Position numbers and translations under genes: made by a program. DNA of 64,000 bases from an uncultured Candidatus Nemicrothrix sp. (GTDB lineage Bacteria > Actinomycetota > Acidimicrobiia > Acidimicrobiales > MedAcidi-G1). Position 1 is the stretch's first letter. The number at the start of each line of letters is the position of its first letter. The notes beneath the pieces were generated by a model. The model was not told the DNA's origin. It saw only the letters and a program-made list of their open reading frames with translations, and searched no databases. Below are positions 7,467 through 15,428 of this stretch, piece after piece. Location: positions 1-64,000 of the forward strand of contig CAJXKL010000008.1 in the NCBI GenBank assembly GCA_913055915.1, read 5' to 3'.

Positions 7467-8084
7467 CTACTGGGAGCCTTCGGGCATCGGGTGGACCTTC
7501 AGCGAGAGGAAGCGGATCGGTAGGTCGATGACGACGGTGGGCCCGTGGGTCACCTCACCGTGGAGTTGCATGGTGTCACCGGTCGAGAGCGTGTAGCGCT
7601 TGGATCCGTATCCGTACTCGAGGGTCCCTTCGAGAATGTGGATGAACTCGACTCCGGCGTGCTGGAACAGCGGGAACACCTCGTTGGGCTCGGTGATCGT
7701 CACCAGCACCGGTTCGATCTGGCGGCGCGGGCCCCGTAGCGCGCCCAGGTCGCTGTATGAGCGGCCCCTTCCGCCACCCTCGTGGGCGATCTCGAGCCCT
7801 CGGCCGGAGGGCACGATCACGGCGTCGTGCTCCTCGTCGAGGCCGCGGAAGAATGCCGTGAACGGCACGTCGGCCGCGTTGGCGAGGCTGGTCAGCGTGG
7901 ACAGGCTCGGCGAGGTCTGGCCATGTTCGATCTTGGAGAGCATCCCGAGTGAGATGCCGGCATCGCCGGCGAAGGTCTCCATTGTCAGACCCAACCCCAG
8001 GCGCAACTCGCGTACCCGTTCACCTATGACCCGGCAGACCTCGTCGGCCGTGAGTACCTCGTGGGCGTTGTGGTCAGCGGTCAC
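7467..8084 (-). CDS. XRE-family regulator with C-terminal cupin
   Basis: 205 residues. Residues about 20-75 form a Cro/C1-type helix-turn-helix (GERVRELRLGLGLTMETFAG, then LGMLSKIEHGQTSPSL), and residues about 120-200 form a small cupin barrel (FQHAGVEFIHILEG, STGDTMQLHG). This HTH-plus-cupin layout is common in regulators of amino-acid and polyamine use such as PuuR. The cupin binds a small effector. The GTG start at 8084 lies 18 bp after the end of the glutamine-synthetase-like gene on the same strand, suggesting co-transcription and control of that enzyme and the divergent glx genes. The GTGAA-N5-TTCAC palindrome at 9536-9550 is a candidate operator. Control of the downstream SDR operon is also possible. 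Confidence 0.9.
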   Translation of the reverse strand: MTADHNAHEVLTADEVCRVIGERVRELRLGLGLTMETFAGDAGISLGMLSKIEHGQTSPSLSTLTSLANAADVPFTAFFRGLDEEHDAVIVPSGRGLEIAHEGGGRGRSYSDLGALRGPRRQIEPVLVTITEPNEVFPLFQHAGVEFIHILEGTLEYGYGSKRYTLSTGDTMQLHGEVTHGPTVVIDLPIRFLSLKVHPMPEGSQ

Positions 8085-8102
8085 CGCTATCAGGGTCCCA
8101 GC

Positions 8103-9461
8103 CTAGAACAGGGTGAGGTAGCGATCGATCTCGGCGGCTGTCACCTCGTGGTGGTGGGCCAGAAACTCTTCGCGCTTGATCTTCGCGAAGTAGTCCCGAT
8201 AGGGACCGTCGGCGGTCCTTCCAAGTCCCTCTGCCAGGATGTCGTTGGTGGCAAGGTTGTCGGCGGCGTGGAGCAGCGTCGGTGGCAGAACGGCCATTCC
8301 GCGGGCAGTCACCTCGTCTGGCGACATCTCATAGAGGTTGTCGGTGTTGGGCTCGCCCGGGTCCATCTCGTTGTCGACCCCGTCGAGACCGCAGGCGAGC
8401 ATTGCAGCGAACATCAGGTACGGGTTGGCTGCCCCATCGCCGAGGCGGACCTCGATGCGGTCGGGCTCTGGTACCCGGATCATCTGGGTGCGGTTGTTGC
8501 CTCCGAATGCTGCATACACCGGAGCCCAGGTGGCTCCCGAGGTGGGGGGGCCCACGCCCATCCGCTTGTAGGAGTTCACGATCGGGCATGTCACCGCCAC
8601 GAGGGACGGTGCGTGGGCGATGAGCCCGGCGGTGAACTGGTAGGCGAGTTGGCTGAGGCCGAGGCCCTTGGTGTCGTCATCGCCTCCGATGAAGAGGGGT
8701 TCGTCGGTGTCGGCGGTCCAGAGGCTCAGGTGCGCGTGCAGGCCGTTGCCGGACTTGTCTGCGAATGGCTTGGGCATGAACGTGGCGTATCGGCCGTCGC
8801 GCTGGGCCATTGTGTGGATCATCAGGCGGAACAGGATCAGGCGGTCCGCCGTGGTCATTGCATCTGCGTACTGCCAGTTCTGTTCGAACTGGCCGTTGGC
8901 GTCCTCGTGGTCGTTTGCGTAGTTGCCCCAGCCCATGGCGTCGAGGTTCTTTGACACCTCGGTGAGGTGGGGCAGCATCCGGGTCAGGCCCTTTGCGTCG
9001 TAGCAGGGGAGTGGGTCGACGTCGCGCTCGTCGGCCACGGAGAGGCTGCCGTCGTCGTTGCGTGTCACGAGGGAGTACTCGGCCTCCACGCCGGTCTTGA
9101 GGACCAGGTTGCGTTCGGCCAGGGACTGGAGGGCCCGGCCCAGGATCACGCGTGGTGCGTAGGGCCAGAGTTCGCCCTCGACTGTCGGGTCGCATTGCAT
9201 TGCGGCCACGTTGGACTGCCAGGGGAGTTGCGTGTAGGTGGCCGGGTCAGGTACGGCGATCATGTCGGGGCAGGAGGGGTCCTGTCCCATGGGGCCCGAT
9301 GCGAAGCCGGCGAATCCTGCGCCGTCGGCCATTAGGCCCTCGAGGGCGCTCACCGGCACGAGCTTGGCGCACGGCTTTCCGTGCATCTCCACGTACATGG
9401 CGTAGATGAACTCGACGCCGTCAGCTTCGACCCTTGACCCGATGTCCTCGAGTGCGCCCAT
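8103..9461 (-). CDS. glnT: Type III glutamine synthetase / gamma-glutamylmethylamide synthetase
   Basis: 452 residues of glutamine-synthetase fold. The N-terminal MHGKPCAKLVP, metal and glutamate ligands in VEAEYSL, NDHEDANGQFEQN, SGNGLHAHLSLW, the SGATWAPVYAAFGGNNRTQ segment and RIEVRLGDGAANPYL are all present. The family ligates glutamate to ammonia (GlnT) or to methylamine (GmaS of the N-methylglutamate pathway); sequence alone does not settle which. The ATG at 9461 has an AGGGGGA site; the longer frame upstream crosses the promoter region and is rejected. Divergent glxBCD genes lie across a 159-bp intergenic region, the same gene set found in rhizobial glnT-glxBCD and in gmaS-mgsABC loci. 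Confidence 0.9.
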   Translation of the reverse strand: MGALEDIGSRVEADGVEFIYAMYVEMHGKPCAKLVPVSALEGLMADGAGFAGFASGPMGQDPSCPDMIAVPDPATYTQLPWQSNVAAMQCDPTVEGELWPYAPRVILGRALQSLAERNLVLKTGVEAEYSLVTRNDDGSLSVADERDVDPLPCYDAKGLTRMLPHLTEVSKNLDAMGWGNYANDHEDANGQFEQNWQYADAMTTADRLILFRLMIHTMAQRDGRYATFMPKPFADKSGNGLHAHLSLWTADTDEPLFIGGDDDTKGLGLSQLAYQFTAGLIAHAPSLVAVTCPIVNSYKRMGVGPPTSGATWAPVYAAFGGNNRTQMIRVPEPDRIEVRLGDGAANPYLMFAAMLACGLDGVDNEMDPGEPNTDNLYEMSPDEVTARGMAVLPPTLLHAADNLATNDILAEGLGRTADGPYRDYFAKIKREEFLAHHHEVTAAEIDRYLTLF

Positions 9462-9527
9462 TGGATCCCCCTGGGAAACCTGTGCTGTGAGGTGCGACCG
9501 GGTGTCGACCTCTCGGTATTGTGCCAC

Positions 9528-9580
9528 TACTATAGGTGAAAGGTCTTCACTGGCGTAGAAGACGTCCAAACACGTTTCAC
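9528..9580. promoter_or_regulatory. Divergent control region of glnT and glxBCD with palindromes
   Basis: TACTAT at 9528-9533 could serve as a -10 box. GTGAA-N5-TTCAC (9536-9550) is a perfect 5+5 palindrome; another TTCAC ends at 9580, and GTCTTC/GAAGAC form a second inverted repeat (9543-9548, 9558-9563). These overlapping palindromes lie midway between the two divergent genes and are the best candidate operator for the XRE-cupin regulator. Confidence 0.45.
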
Positions 9581-9620
9581 TGTACCCAGCGCCCGGACCC
9601 GTCATGAAAGGGGGGTCAGC

Positions 9621-10520
9621 ATGTGTGGCATCGTCGGCCTCTTCCTCAAGACGCTCACGCATCGCGAAGAACTGGGCCGCCTGACGGCCGACATGATCCA
9701 CGAGGTCCGCGACCGGGGCCGTGACAGCGCCGGGGTCGCCACATTTGGCGGTGGCAACGACAGTACGACGCGGATAACCGTGCTGGCCGACGGACCCCCG
9801 CCCGACTGGAACGCAACCGCCACGGCACTCGAGGCGGTTCTGGCAACAGAGGTCTCGGTACGCCCCCTCCACGACCACGCCGTGTTCGAGACAACCGGTG
9901 ATGGGCGTGTCGCCCGGCAGTGGCTGATCGACAACATGGTCGACATTGAGGTGCTCAGCTACGGCTCACAGATCGAGCTCTACAAGTCAGTCGGCGACCC
10001 CGACCTGCTTGCTGCTCGGTACGGCCTGGCCTCACGCACCGGAACCCACGCCGTGGCACACACCCGTATGGCCACCGAGTCCGCTGTCACCGCAAACGGC
10101 TCACACCCGTTCTCGACCGGATCCGATACCTGCCTCGTACACAACGGCTCGCTGTCGAACCACAACCAGCTGCGCCTCCGCCTCGAGCAGCGCGGCGAGT
10201 CCTTCCAGACCCTCAACGACTCCGAGGTGGCCGCCGGCTACGTCTCCTGGAGGCTGGGTTCCGGCGACTCGCTCGAGCAGGCACTCAAGCGGGCGCTGAC
10301 AGACCTCGACGGCTTCTACACCTTCGCCATCGGCACTGTCGACGGCTTCGCAATCCTGCGTGACCCGATCTCGTGCAAGCCGGCCGTTGTTGCCGAGACC
10401 GACGACTGGGTTGCCATGTCGTCTGAGTACCGGGCAATCGCACGCCTTCCCGGAGTCGCCGATGCCGAGGTCTGGGAGCCCGAGCCGGCACGGGTCTACA
10501 CATGGAGCCTGGCGGTATGA
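9621..10520 (+). CDS. glxB: Class II glutamine amidotransferase subunit (GlxB / MgsA-like)
   Basis: 299 residues beginning MCGIVGLF, so the nucleophilic Cys2 of N-terminal-nucleophile amidotransferases is exposed after Met removal. Further family motifs are VAHTRMATES and LVHNGSLSNHNQLR (oxyanion and glutamine-binding loops). It hydrolyses glutamine or gamma-glutamylmethylamide and hands ammonia or methylamine to the FMN subunit. It is the first gene of a three-gene plus-strand operon and overlaps glxC by 4 bp (ATGA). It corresponds to the amidotransferase domain of the glutamate synthase large chain, split off as a separate polypeptide. Confidence 0.9.
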   Translation: MCGIVGLFLKTLTHREELGRLTADMIHEVRDRGRDSAGVATFGGGNDSTTRITVLADGPPPDWNATATALEAVLATEVSVRPLHDHAVFETTGDGRVARQWLIDNMVDIEVLSYGSQIELYKSVGDPDLLAARYGLASRTGTHAVAHTRMATESAVTANGSHPFSTGSDTCLVHNGSLSNHNQLRLRLEQRGESFQTLNDSEVAAGYVSWRLGSGDSLEQALKRALTDLDGFYTFAIGTVDGFAILRDPISCKPAVVAETDDWVAMSSEYRAIARLPGVADAEVWEPEPARVYTWSLAV

Positions 10521-11218
10521 GTACAGCCATCGACCTCGTCGAGGTTCCACTTCGCCAACTCAACCAGGTGCTCCACGATGCTGAAAGCGGGGGGTTCGAC
10601 GTCCTCAACCCCCGTGGGGCGCACGCCGTCGCATGTGGGATAACGACCGATGTGACAGTTGAGGTGGCCGGCTCCGTCGGCTACTACTGCGCCGGAATGC
10701 ACCAGGTGGGAACCGTTGTCGTCAACGGCAACTCGGGCCCGGGCCTCGCCGAGAACATCATGTCTGGAACCGTACGAACTACCGGTAACGCCTCGATGTC
10801 GGCCGCAGCCACTGGTTGCGGCGGCCTGGTGGTCATCGAGGGAGACGCCGGAGCCAGGTGCGGCATCTCAATGAAGGGCGTCGACATAGTCGTGGGCGGC
10901 AGCATCGGCCACATGGGAGCGTTCATGGCCCAGGCAGGGAACCTGGTCGTGCTGGGAGATGCCGGCGCAGACCTGGGTGACTCCATCTACGAGGCTGTGC
11001 TGTACGCGCGCGGCGAGGTCGAGTCCCTCGGAACTGACTGTGTCGAAAAGGAGATGAGGCCCGAACACCTCGCAGCGGTCGAGCACCTACTCGAAGCAGC
11101 CGACATGGCTGCATCACCCAGCGACTTCAGGCGCTACGGATCGGCACGACAGATGTACAGCTTCCACGTCGACGACATCGACGCTGAGCTTGCCGAGGGT
11201 CCGGGAGGCACCAGATGA
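10517..11218 (+). CDS. glxC: GXGXG-domain subunit of glutamate-synthase-like enzyme (GlxC / MgsB-like)
   Basis: 233 residues with the repeating Gly-rich right-handed beta-helix of the GltB C-terminal (GXGXG) domain. Repeats with spaced Gly are visible from about residue 55 (GNSGPGLAENIMSGTVRTTG) through GDAGARCGISMKG, GGSIGHMGAFMAQAG and GDAGADLGDSIYEA. The domain is structural and supports the ammonia tunnel between the amidotransferase and the synthase site. Its ATG (10517) overlaps the glxB stop as ATGA, and its own stop overlaps the glxD ATG, so the three subunits are translationally coupled. An in-frame ATG 15 bp earlier lies inside glxB and is less likely. Confidence 0.88.
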   Translation: MSTAIDLVEVPLRQLNQVLHDAESGGFDVLNPRGAHAVACGITTDVTVEVAGSVGYYCAGMHQVGTVVVNGNSGPGLAENIMSGTVRTTGNASMSAAATGCGGLVVIEGDAGARCGISMKGVDIVVGGSIGHMGAFMAQAGNLVVLGDAGADLGDSIYEAVLYARGEVESLGTDCVEKEMRPEHLAAVEHLLEAADMAASPSDFRRYGSARQMYSFHVDDIDAELAEGPGGTR

Positions 11219-12534
11219 CTTCCGACACCTGGCATCAGCGGGAGTCATACTCGTTCGACCGCAACACCATCGCCGAGATCAGGCGGGCCGCCAACACCGG
11301 CATCTACCGCATCCGCGGCTGGGGGGCCAAGCGGGTCCTGCCGACGCTCGATGACCTTGTCTTCCTTGGAGCATCGATGTCCCGCTACCCGCTCGAGGGC
11401 TACCGCGAGGCCTGCGGCACCGATGTCATCATCGGTGAGGGCAGGGCCGAGCGACCGGTCCACCTCGACATCCCGGTCACCATCGCCGGAATGAGCTTCG
11501 GCTCGCTCTCAGCCCAGGCAAAGGAGGCCCTCGGAAGGGGGGCCTCGTCGGTCGGGACCTCCACCACCACTGGCGACGGTGGAATGACCGAGGAGGAGCG
11601 CGGCCATTCCACGAAGCTGGTCTACCAGTACCTACCCTCCCGGTACGGAATGAACCCCGACGACCTGCGGAGGGCTGACGCCATCGAGGTCGTGGTCGGC
11701 CAGGGGGCCAAGCCCGGTGGGGGAGGCATGCTGCTAGGTCAGAAGATCACCGAACGGGTGGCCGAGATGCGGACCCTCCCAGAGGGCATCGACCAGCGGT
11801 CAGCCTGTCGCCACCCCGACTGGACCGGTCCCGACGACCTAGCCATCAAGATCGTGGAGTTGCGCGAGATCGTTGACTGGAGGGTCCCCGTCTACGTGAA
11901 GCTGGGAGCGGCCCGGCCCTACTACGACACTGCGTTGGCGGTGAAGGCAGGCGCTGACGCCGTTGTTGTCGATGGTATGCAGGGTGGAACCGCCGCCACC
12001 CAGGATGTCTTCATCGAGCACGTGGGCATCCCGACGTTGGCCGCAATTCCAGAGGCTGTAAGGGCCCTGCGTGAACTCGGGGTTCACAGAGATGTCAAGC
12101 TCATCGCAGCAGGTGGCATCAGGTCGGGTGCCGACGTAGCCAAGGCATTGGCGCTGGGTGCCGATGTGGTCTCCATCGGAACCGCAGCCCTGATAGCCAT
12201 CGGCGACAACGACCCCGCGTACGACGACGAGTACAGGGCTCTCGGCTCAGCGGCCGGCTTCTGGGAGGACTACCAGGACGGAACCGACCCGGCCGGCATC
12301 ACAACCCAGGATCCGGAACTATCTTCACGCCTTGACCCGGTAATCGGGGGGCGGCGCCTCGCCAACTACCTCCAGGTACTCACGCTCGAGGCCCAGACAC
12401 TGGCCCGTGCATGCGGCAAGTCCCATGTCCTCAACCTGGAGCCCGAGGACCTCGCTGCCCTCACCGTCGAGGCGGCGGCAATGGCCGGCGTACCGTTGGC
12501 TGGAACCGGCTGGACCCCCGGAACGTCTGGCTGA
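11215..12534 (+). CDS. glxD: FMN-binding glutamate synthase domain subunit (GlxD / MgsC-like)
   Basis: 439 residues of the FMN TIM-barrel of glutamate synthase. Motifs include [75 protein letters not shown] and the C-terminal [21 protein letters not shown]. The 3Fe-4S cysteine motif of GltB (CPVGVATQDPEL) is replaced by [12 protein letters not shown] and no clustered Cys is visible, so electrons probably reach FMN differently. No GltD-type reductase subunit is nearby. The product is expected to be glutamate, or N-methylglutamate if the neighbouring ligase is GmaS. A stem-loop overlaps its stop codon. Confidence 0.88.
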   Translation: MTSDTWHQRESYSFDRNTIAEIRRAANTGIYRIRGWGAKRVLPTLDDLVFLGASMSRYPLEGYREACGTDVIIGEGRAERPVHLDIPVTIAGMSFGSLSAQAKEALGRGASSVGTSTTTGDGGMTEEERGHSTKLVYQYLPSRYGMNPDDLRRADAIEVVVGQGAKPGGGGMLLGQKITERVAEMRTLPEGIDQRSACRHPDWTGPDDLAIKIVELREIVDWRVPVYVKLGAARPYYDTALAVKAGADAVVVDGMQGGTAATQDVFIEHVGIPTLAAIPEAVRALRELGVHRDVKLIAAGGIRSGADVAKALALGADVVSIGTAALIAIGDNDPAYDDEYRALGSAAGFWEDYQDGTDPAGITTQDPELSSRLDPVIGGRRLANYLQVLTLEAQTLARACGKSHVLNLEPEDLAALTVEAAAMAGVPLAGTGWTPGTSG

Positions 12535-12545
12535 CAGACAGCCAG
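12527..12545 (+). terminator. Stem-loop overlapping glxD stop
   Basis: CTGGCTG (12527-12533) pairs perfectly with CAGCCAG (12539-12545) around a 5-nt loop. No T-run follows, so intrinsic termination is uncertain; the hairpin may only protect the 3' end of the operon mRNA. Confidence 0.35.
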
Positions 12546-12604
12546 GTGTAACGGGCGGCCCAAGCCATCGGTCACATGTCCACACGCCAGAGAGCGCAGG
12601 GCCG

Positions 12605-12610
12605 TAGCGT
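12605..12610 (+). promoter_or_regulatory. -10 box of typA, leaderless type
   Basis: TAGCGT ends 6 nt before the GTG start of typA at 12617, placing the transcription start at or next to the start codon. Confidence 0.55.
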
Positions 12611-12616
12611 TCCCGG

Positions 12617-14449
12617 GTGGCCATTCGCTCAGATCTTCGCAACATCGCCGTAATCGCGCACGTCGACCACGGTAAGACCACGCTCGTCGACGCTCTCCTG
12701 CGCCAGTCCGGAGCCTTTCGGGCAAACGAGCAGGTTGTCGAACGGGTCATGGACTCCATGGACCTGGAACGTGAAAAGGGCATCACCATCCTTGCTAAGA
12801 ACACGGCCGTCAGGCGTGGCGACGTCAAGATCAACATTGTCGACACCCCCGGCCACGCCGACTTCGGCGGCGAGGTCGAACGGGCGCTCAACATGGTCGA
12901 CGGGGTCCTCCTGCTCGTCGATGCCGCCGAGGGTCCGCGGCCCCAGACCAGGTTCGTACTGCGTAAGGCACTCGAGGCCGGCCTCACGATCGTTGTGGTC
13001 GTCAACAAGATCGACCGTCCCGATGCACGCCTCAGCGAGGTGGTCGATGAGGTCTATGAACTGTTCATGGATCTCGATGCGACCGATGAACAGATCGAGT
13101 TTCCGATTGTCTACGCCGATGCCCGTTCAGGCATCGCCACCCACGACCCCGACGTTCCCGGAACCAACATGGACCCGTTCTTCGACGTCGTGCTCGAACA
13201 CGTTCCACCCCCCTCCTACGACCCCGACGAGCCGCTGCGTGCCCACGTCACCAACCTGGATGCATCCCCCTACGTTGGGCGCATCGCCATTTGCCGGGTC
13301 GACAGCGGAACGCTCCGACGCGGCGAAGCCGTGGCCTGGTGCCGAACCGACGGGTCCATCCAGCCGGCCAGGGTCGGCACAATCTCTGTCACCGAGGTGC
13401 TGACCCAGGTAGACGTCCAAGAAGCCGGGCCAGGTGAGATCGTGTACGTGTCCGGCATAGAGGGCGTCACCATCGGCGAAACCCTCGCTGACCCCGAAGA
13501 CCCTAGGCCGATGCACGAGATCACCGTCGATGAGCCGACCCTCTCCATGGCCATCGGGGTCAACACCTCGCCGGTAGCCGGCAATGACGGTGACAAGCTG
13601 ACCGCACGCCAGGTCAAGGCCAGGCTCGACGCCGAGTTGGTCGGCAATGTCTCCATCCGGGTCCTTCCCACCGAAAGGCCCGACACCTGGGAGGTCCAGG
13701 GCAGGGGAGAGTTGCAGTTGGCGATCCTCGTGGAGACGATGCGCCGCGAGGGCTTTGAGCTCACCGTGGGTAAGCCGGCGGTCCTGCTCCGTGAGGTAGA
13801 CGGCGTGCTCAACGAGCCCATGGAGAGGCTCTCGGTGGACATCCCCGAGGAGCACATGGGGGCCGTTACCCAGTTGCTTGGTGAACGCAAGGCCCGCATG
13901 GAGGACATGACCAATCACGGCACCGGTTGGGTGTGCCTCGACTACGTGGTCCCCGCCAGGGCATTGATCGGGTTCCGAACCGAGTTCCTTACCGAGACCC
14001 GCGGAACCGGCCTGCTGCACCATGTCTTTGAGGGTTGGGAGCCATGGAAGGGAGAACTGCGGACTCGCCAGACCGGCAGCATCGTCGCCGACAGGGTGGG
14101 GGCGACGACCGCATACGCCATCACCTCCCTCCAGGAGCGCACCACCCTGTTCGTGGGGCCGACCGAAAAGGTCTATGGAGGCATGATCGTCGGCGAGAAC
14201 CCGAGGGCCGAGGACATGGACGTCAACATCTGCCGAGAGAAGAAACTCACAAACGTTCGGGCATCGGCCTCAGACGACACCATCAGGCTGACACCCCCAC
14301 GTCGGCTGTCGCTGGAACAGGCGCTCGAGTACGTAGCCGATGATGAGTGTGTAGAGGTGACTCCGGCGGTTATCCGCCTTCGCAAGGCCGTCCTCGATGC
14401 AGGCGAGCGGGCACGCAGCCTCAAGAAACTCAAGAACGCCAGAGCCTGA
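12617..14449 (+). CDS. typA: GTP-binding protein TypA/BipA
   Basis: 610 residues, typical length. The translation-factor GTPase has G1 AHVDHGKTT near residue 15, G2 region REKGITI, G3 DTPGHADFG and G4 NKIDR, followed by EF-G-like domains II, III and V and the BipA C-terminal region. TypA binds the 70S ribosome and helps 50S assembly and stress or cold adaptation. The start is GTG 12617 (GTG GCC ATT); the TAGCGT box at -6 supports this and predicts a leaderless message with no Shine-Dalgarno. It is followed by a strong hairpin and the separately promoted arsC. Confidence 0.96.
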   Translation: MAIRSDLRNIAVIAHVDHGKTTLVDALLRQSGAFRANEQVVERVMDSMDLEREKGITILAKNTAVRRGDVKINIVDTPGHADFGGEVERALNMVDGVLLLVDAAEGPRPQTRFVLRKALEAGLTIVVVVNKIDRPDARLSEVVDEVYELFMDLDATDEQIEFPIVYADARSGIATHDPDVPGTNMDPFFDVVLEHVPPPSYDPDEPLRAHVTNLDASPYVGRIAICRVDSGTLRRGEAVAWCRTDGSIQPARVGTISVTEVLTQVDVQEAGPGEIVYVSGIEGVTIGETLADPEDPRPMHEITVDEPTLSMAIGVNTSPVAGNDGDKLTARQVKARLDAELVGNVSIRVLPTERPDTWEVQGRGELQLAILVETMRREGFELTVGKPAVLLREVDGVLNEPMERLSVDIPEEHMGAVTQLLGERKARMEDMTNHGTGWVCLDYVVPARALIGFRTEFLTETRGTGLLHHVFEGWEPWKGELRTRQTGSIVADRVGATTAYAITSLQERTTLFVGPTEKVYGGMIVGENPRAEDMDVNICREKKLTNVRASASDDTIRLTPPRRLSLEQALEYVADDECVEVTPAVIRLRKAVLDAGERARSLKKLKNARA

Positions 14450-14455
14450 CATCGT

Positions 14456-14475
14456 GCCAGCCGTCGTCGGCTGGC
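14456..14475 (+). terminator. Hairpin after typA
   Basis: GCCAGCCG-TCGT-CGGCTGGC is a perfect 8-bp stem with a 4-nt loop, seven bases after the typA stop. No T-run follows, and the arsC -10 box starts 4 nt further on. Confidence 0.45.
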
Positions 14476-14478
14476 GGT

Positions 14479-14484
14479 TAGCGT
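14479..14484 (+). promoter_or_regulatory. -10 box of arsC, leaderless type
   Basis: TAGCGT lies 7 nt before the GTG start at 14492, the same arrangement as for typA. Confidence 0.55.
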
Positions 14485-14491
14485 CCCGGCT

Positions 14492-14905
14492 GTGAACGAC
14501 ACGCCCGGAGTTCTCTTCCTGTGCATCCACAACGCAGGTCGTTCGCAGATGGCCGCCGGATGGCTGCACCACCTGGGTGGCGGATCCGTGAGGGTCCACT
14601 CTGCCGGGTCCGAGCCTGCTGAGTCGGTATACCCGGTTGCCGTCGAGGCCATGGGCGAGGTCGGTATCGACATCTCAGGTGCCGAGCCGAACCGGTGGAC
14701 CGAGGAGATGCTGGCCGACGTGGACCTCATAGTCTCGATGGGATGCGGCGACATCTGTCCTATCTATCCCGGAAAGCGCTGCCTGGACTGGCCGATCTCA
14801 GACCCTGCCGGCCAGGGCCTTTCGATGGTGCGCGGTGTCCGCGACGAAATCCGTGTACGTGTTGTCGGGTTGCTGGCCGAAATGGGTATCGGGCTCGCTG
14901 ACTGA
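14492..14905 (+). CDS. arsC: Arsenate reductase / low-molecular-weight phosphatase-like protein
   Basis: 137 residues from GTG 14492. FLCIHNAGRSQMA near the N-terminus is the phosphate-binding CX5R loop of LMW-phosphatase-type ArsC. DLIVSMGCGDICP adds the downstream redox cysteines, and the DWPISDPAGQ motif holds the catalytic Asp. These enzymes reduce arsenate to arsenite, using thioredoxin or mycothiol/mycoredoxin in Actinobacteria. No arsR, acr3 or arsB is beside it, so its role in arsenic resistance is inferred from family only. It lies between typA and an unknown gene and appears to be monocistronic. Confidence 0.88.
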   Translation: MNDTPGVLFLCIHNAGRSQMAAGWLHHLGGGSVRVHSAGSEPAESVYPVAVEAMGEVGIDISGAEPNRWTEEMLADVDLIVSMGCGDICPIYPGKRCLDWPISDPAGQGLSMVRGVRDEIRVRVVGLLAEMGIGLAD

Positions 14906-14916
14906 CAACGGGCGGT

Positions 14917-14922
14917 TAGCGT
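14917..14922 (+). promoter_or_regulatory. -10 box before the gene at 14951
   Basis: TAGCGT followed about 29 nt later by the ATG, with AGGAG at 14943-14947 in between. This is the same -10 motif as the leaderless genes but with a short leader carrying a ribosome site. Confidence 0.4.
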
Positions 14923-14950
14923 CGTCGGCAGGTCTACGGGGCAGGAGCAG

Positions 14951-15421
14951 ATGGCCAGCTACTCAACCGAGGTGTTTCATGTCCAGGCCGGTGACCACGC
15001 CGAGTTGGTGGCGGCTATCGGGTCGGCAATGTCCGGCGCCGACGCCTGGGTCAACGTCGAACCTGTGGTCGACGACTCGCACCGTACAGAGGTACCGGGC
15101 ATCTTCGCCTGGTTCTCGGCCCGTGGGCCCCAGGTGCCAGTTGGAACATTCGTCTTTTCCGGGCCCGAGGTGGCAGTTTCTGTCGGTCTGGACCACGGCA
15201 CCGGGCGGGGCGCCGGTGATCGTCTCATCGCAGGTGGGGTGGAGGCACCCGAAGCCTGGGTGCTGAAGCAGGACCATCCCAAGACCGGCCTGGTCTGGGA
15301 ACTTCACCCCGAGGGTGTCGACGCTGTAGCGGTGGTGAGGCTGTTGCTGGAGGGAACCTCCCTGCTGTGTCCCATTCCGGTCGAGGGGCAGTGGACCGCC
15401 ACCCTGAACCGGCCGCGGTGA
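14951..15421 (+). CDS. Hypothetical protein
   Basis: 156 residues that I do not recognise. It is soluble-looking, with no signal peptide or membrane segment, is acidic, and has a single Cys near the C-terminus (SLLCPIPVEG). The N-terminal half alternates short hydrophobic stretches (AELVAAIGSAM, AWVNVEPVVD, IFAWFSARGP) suggesting an alpha/beta fold. The ATG at 14951 has AGGAG close upstream and a TAGCGT -10 box. It is convergent with the nucleoside hydrolase, its stop only 7 bp from that gene's end. Reading-frame integrity, promoter and spacing argue that it is a real gene; function unknown. Confidence 0.7.
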   Translation: MASYSTEVFHVQAGDHAELVAAIGSAMSGADAWVNVEPVVDDSHRTEVPGIFAWFSARGPQVPVGTFVFSGPEVAVSVGLDHGTGRGAGDRLIAGGVEAPEAWVLKQDHPKTGLVWELHPEGVDAVAVVRLLLEGTSLLCPIPVEGQWTATLNRPR

Positions 15422-15428
15422 GCGTGGC

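Noticed and set aside
9621-12534. Housekeeping glutamate synthase gltBD
   Set aside because: The three domains are on separate genes, the 3Fe-4S motif is missing and no gltD is present, which fits GlxBCD/MgsABC instead.
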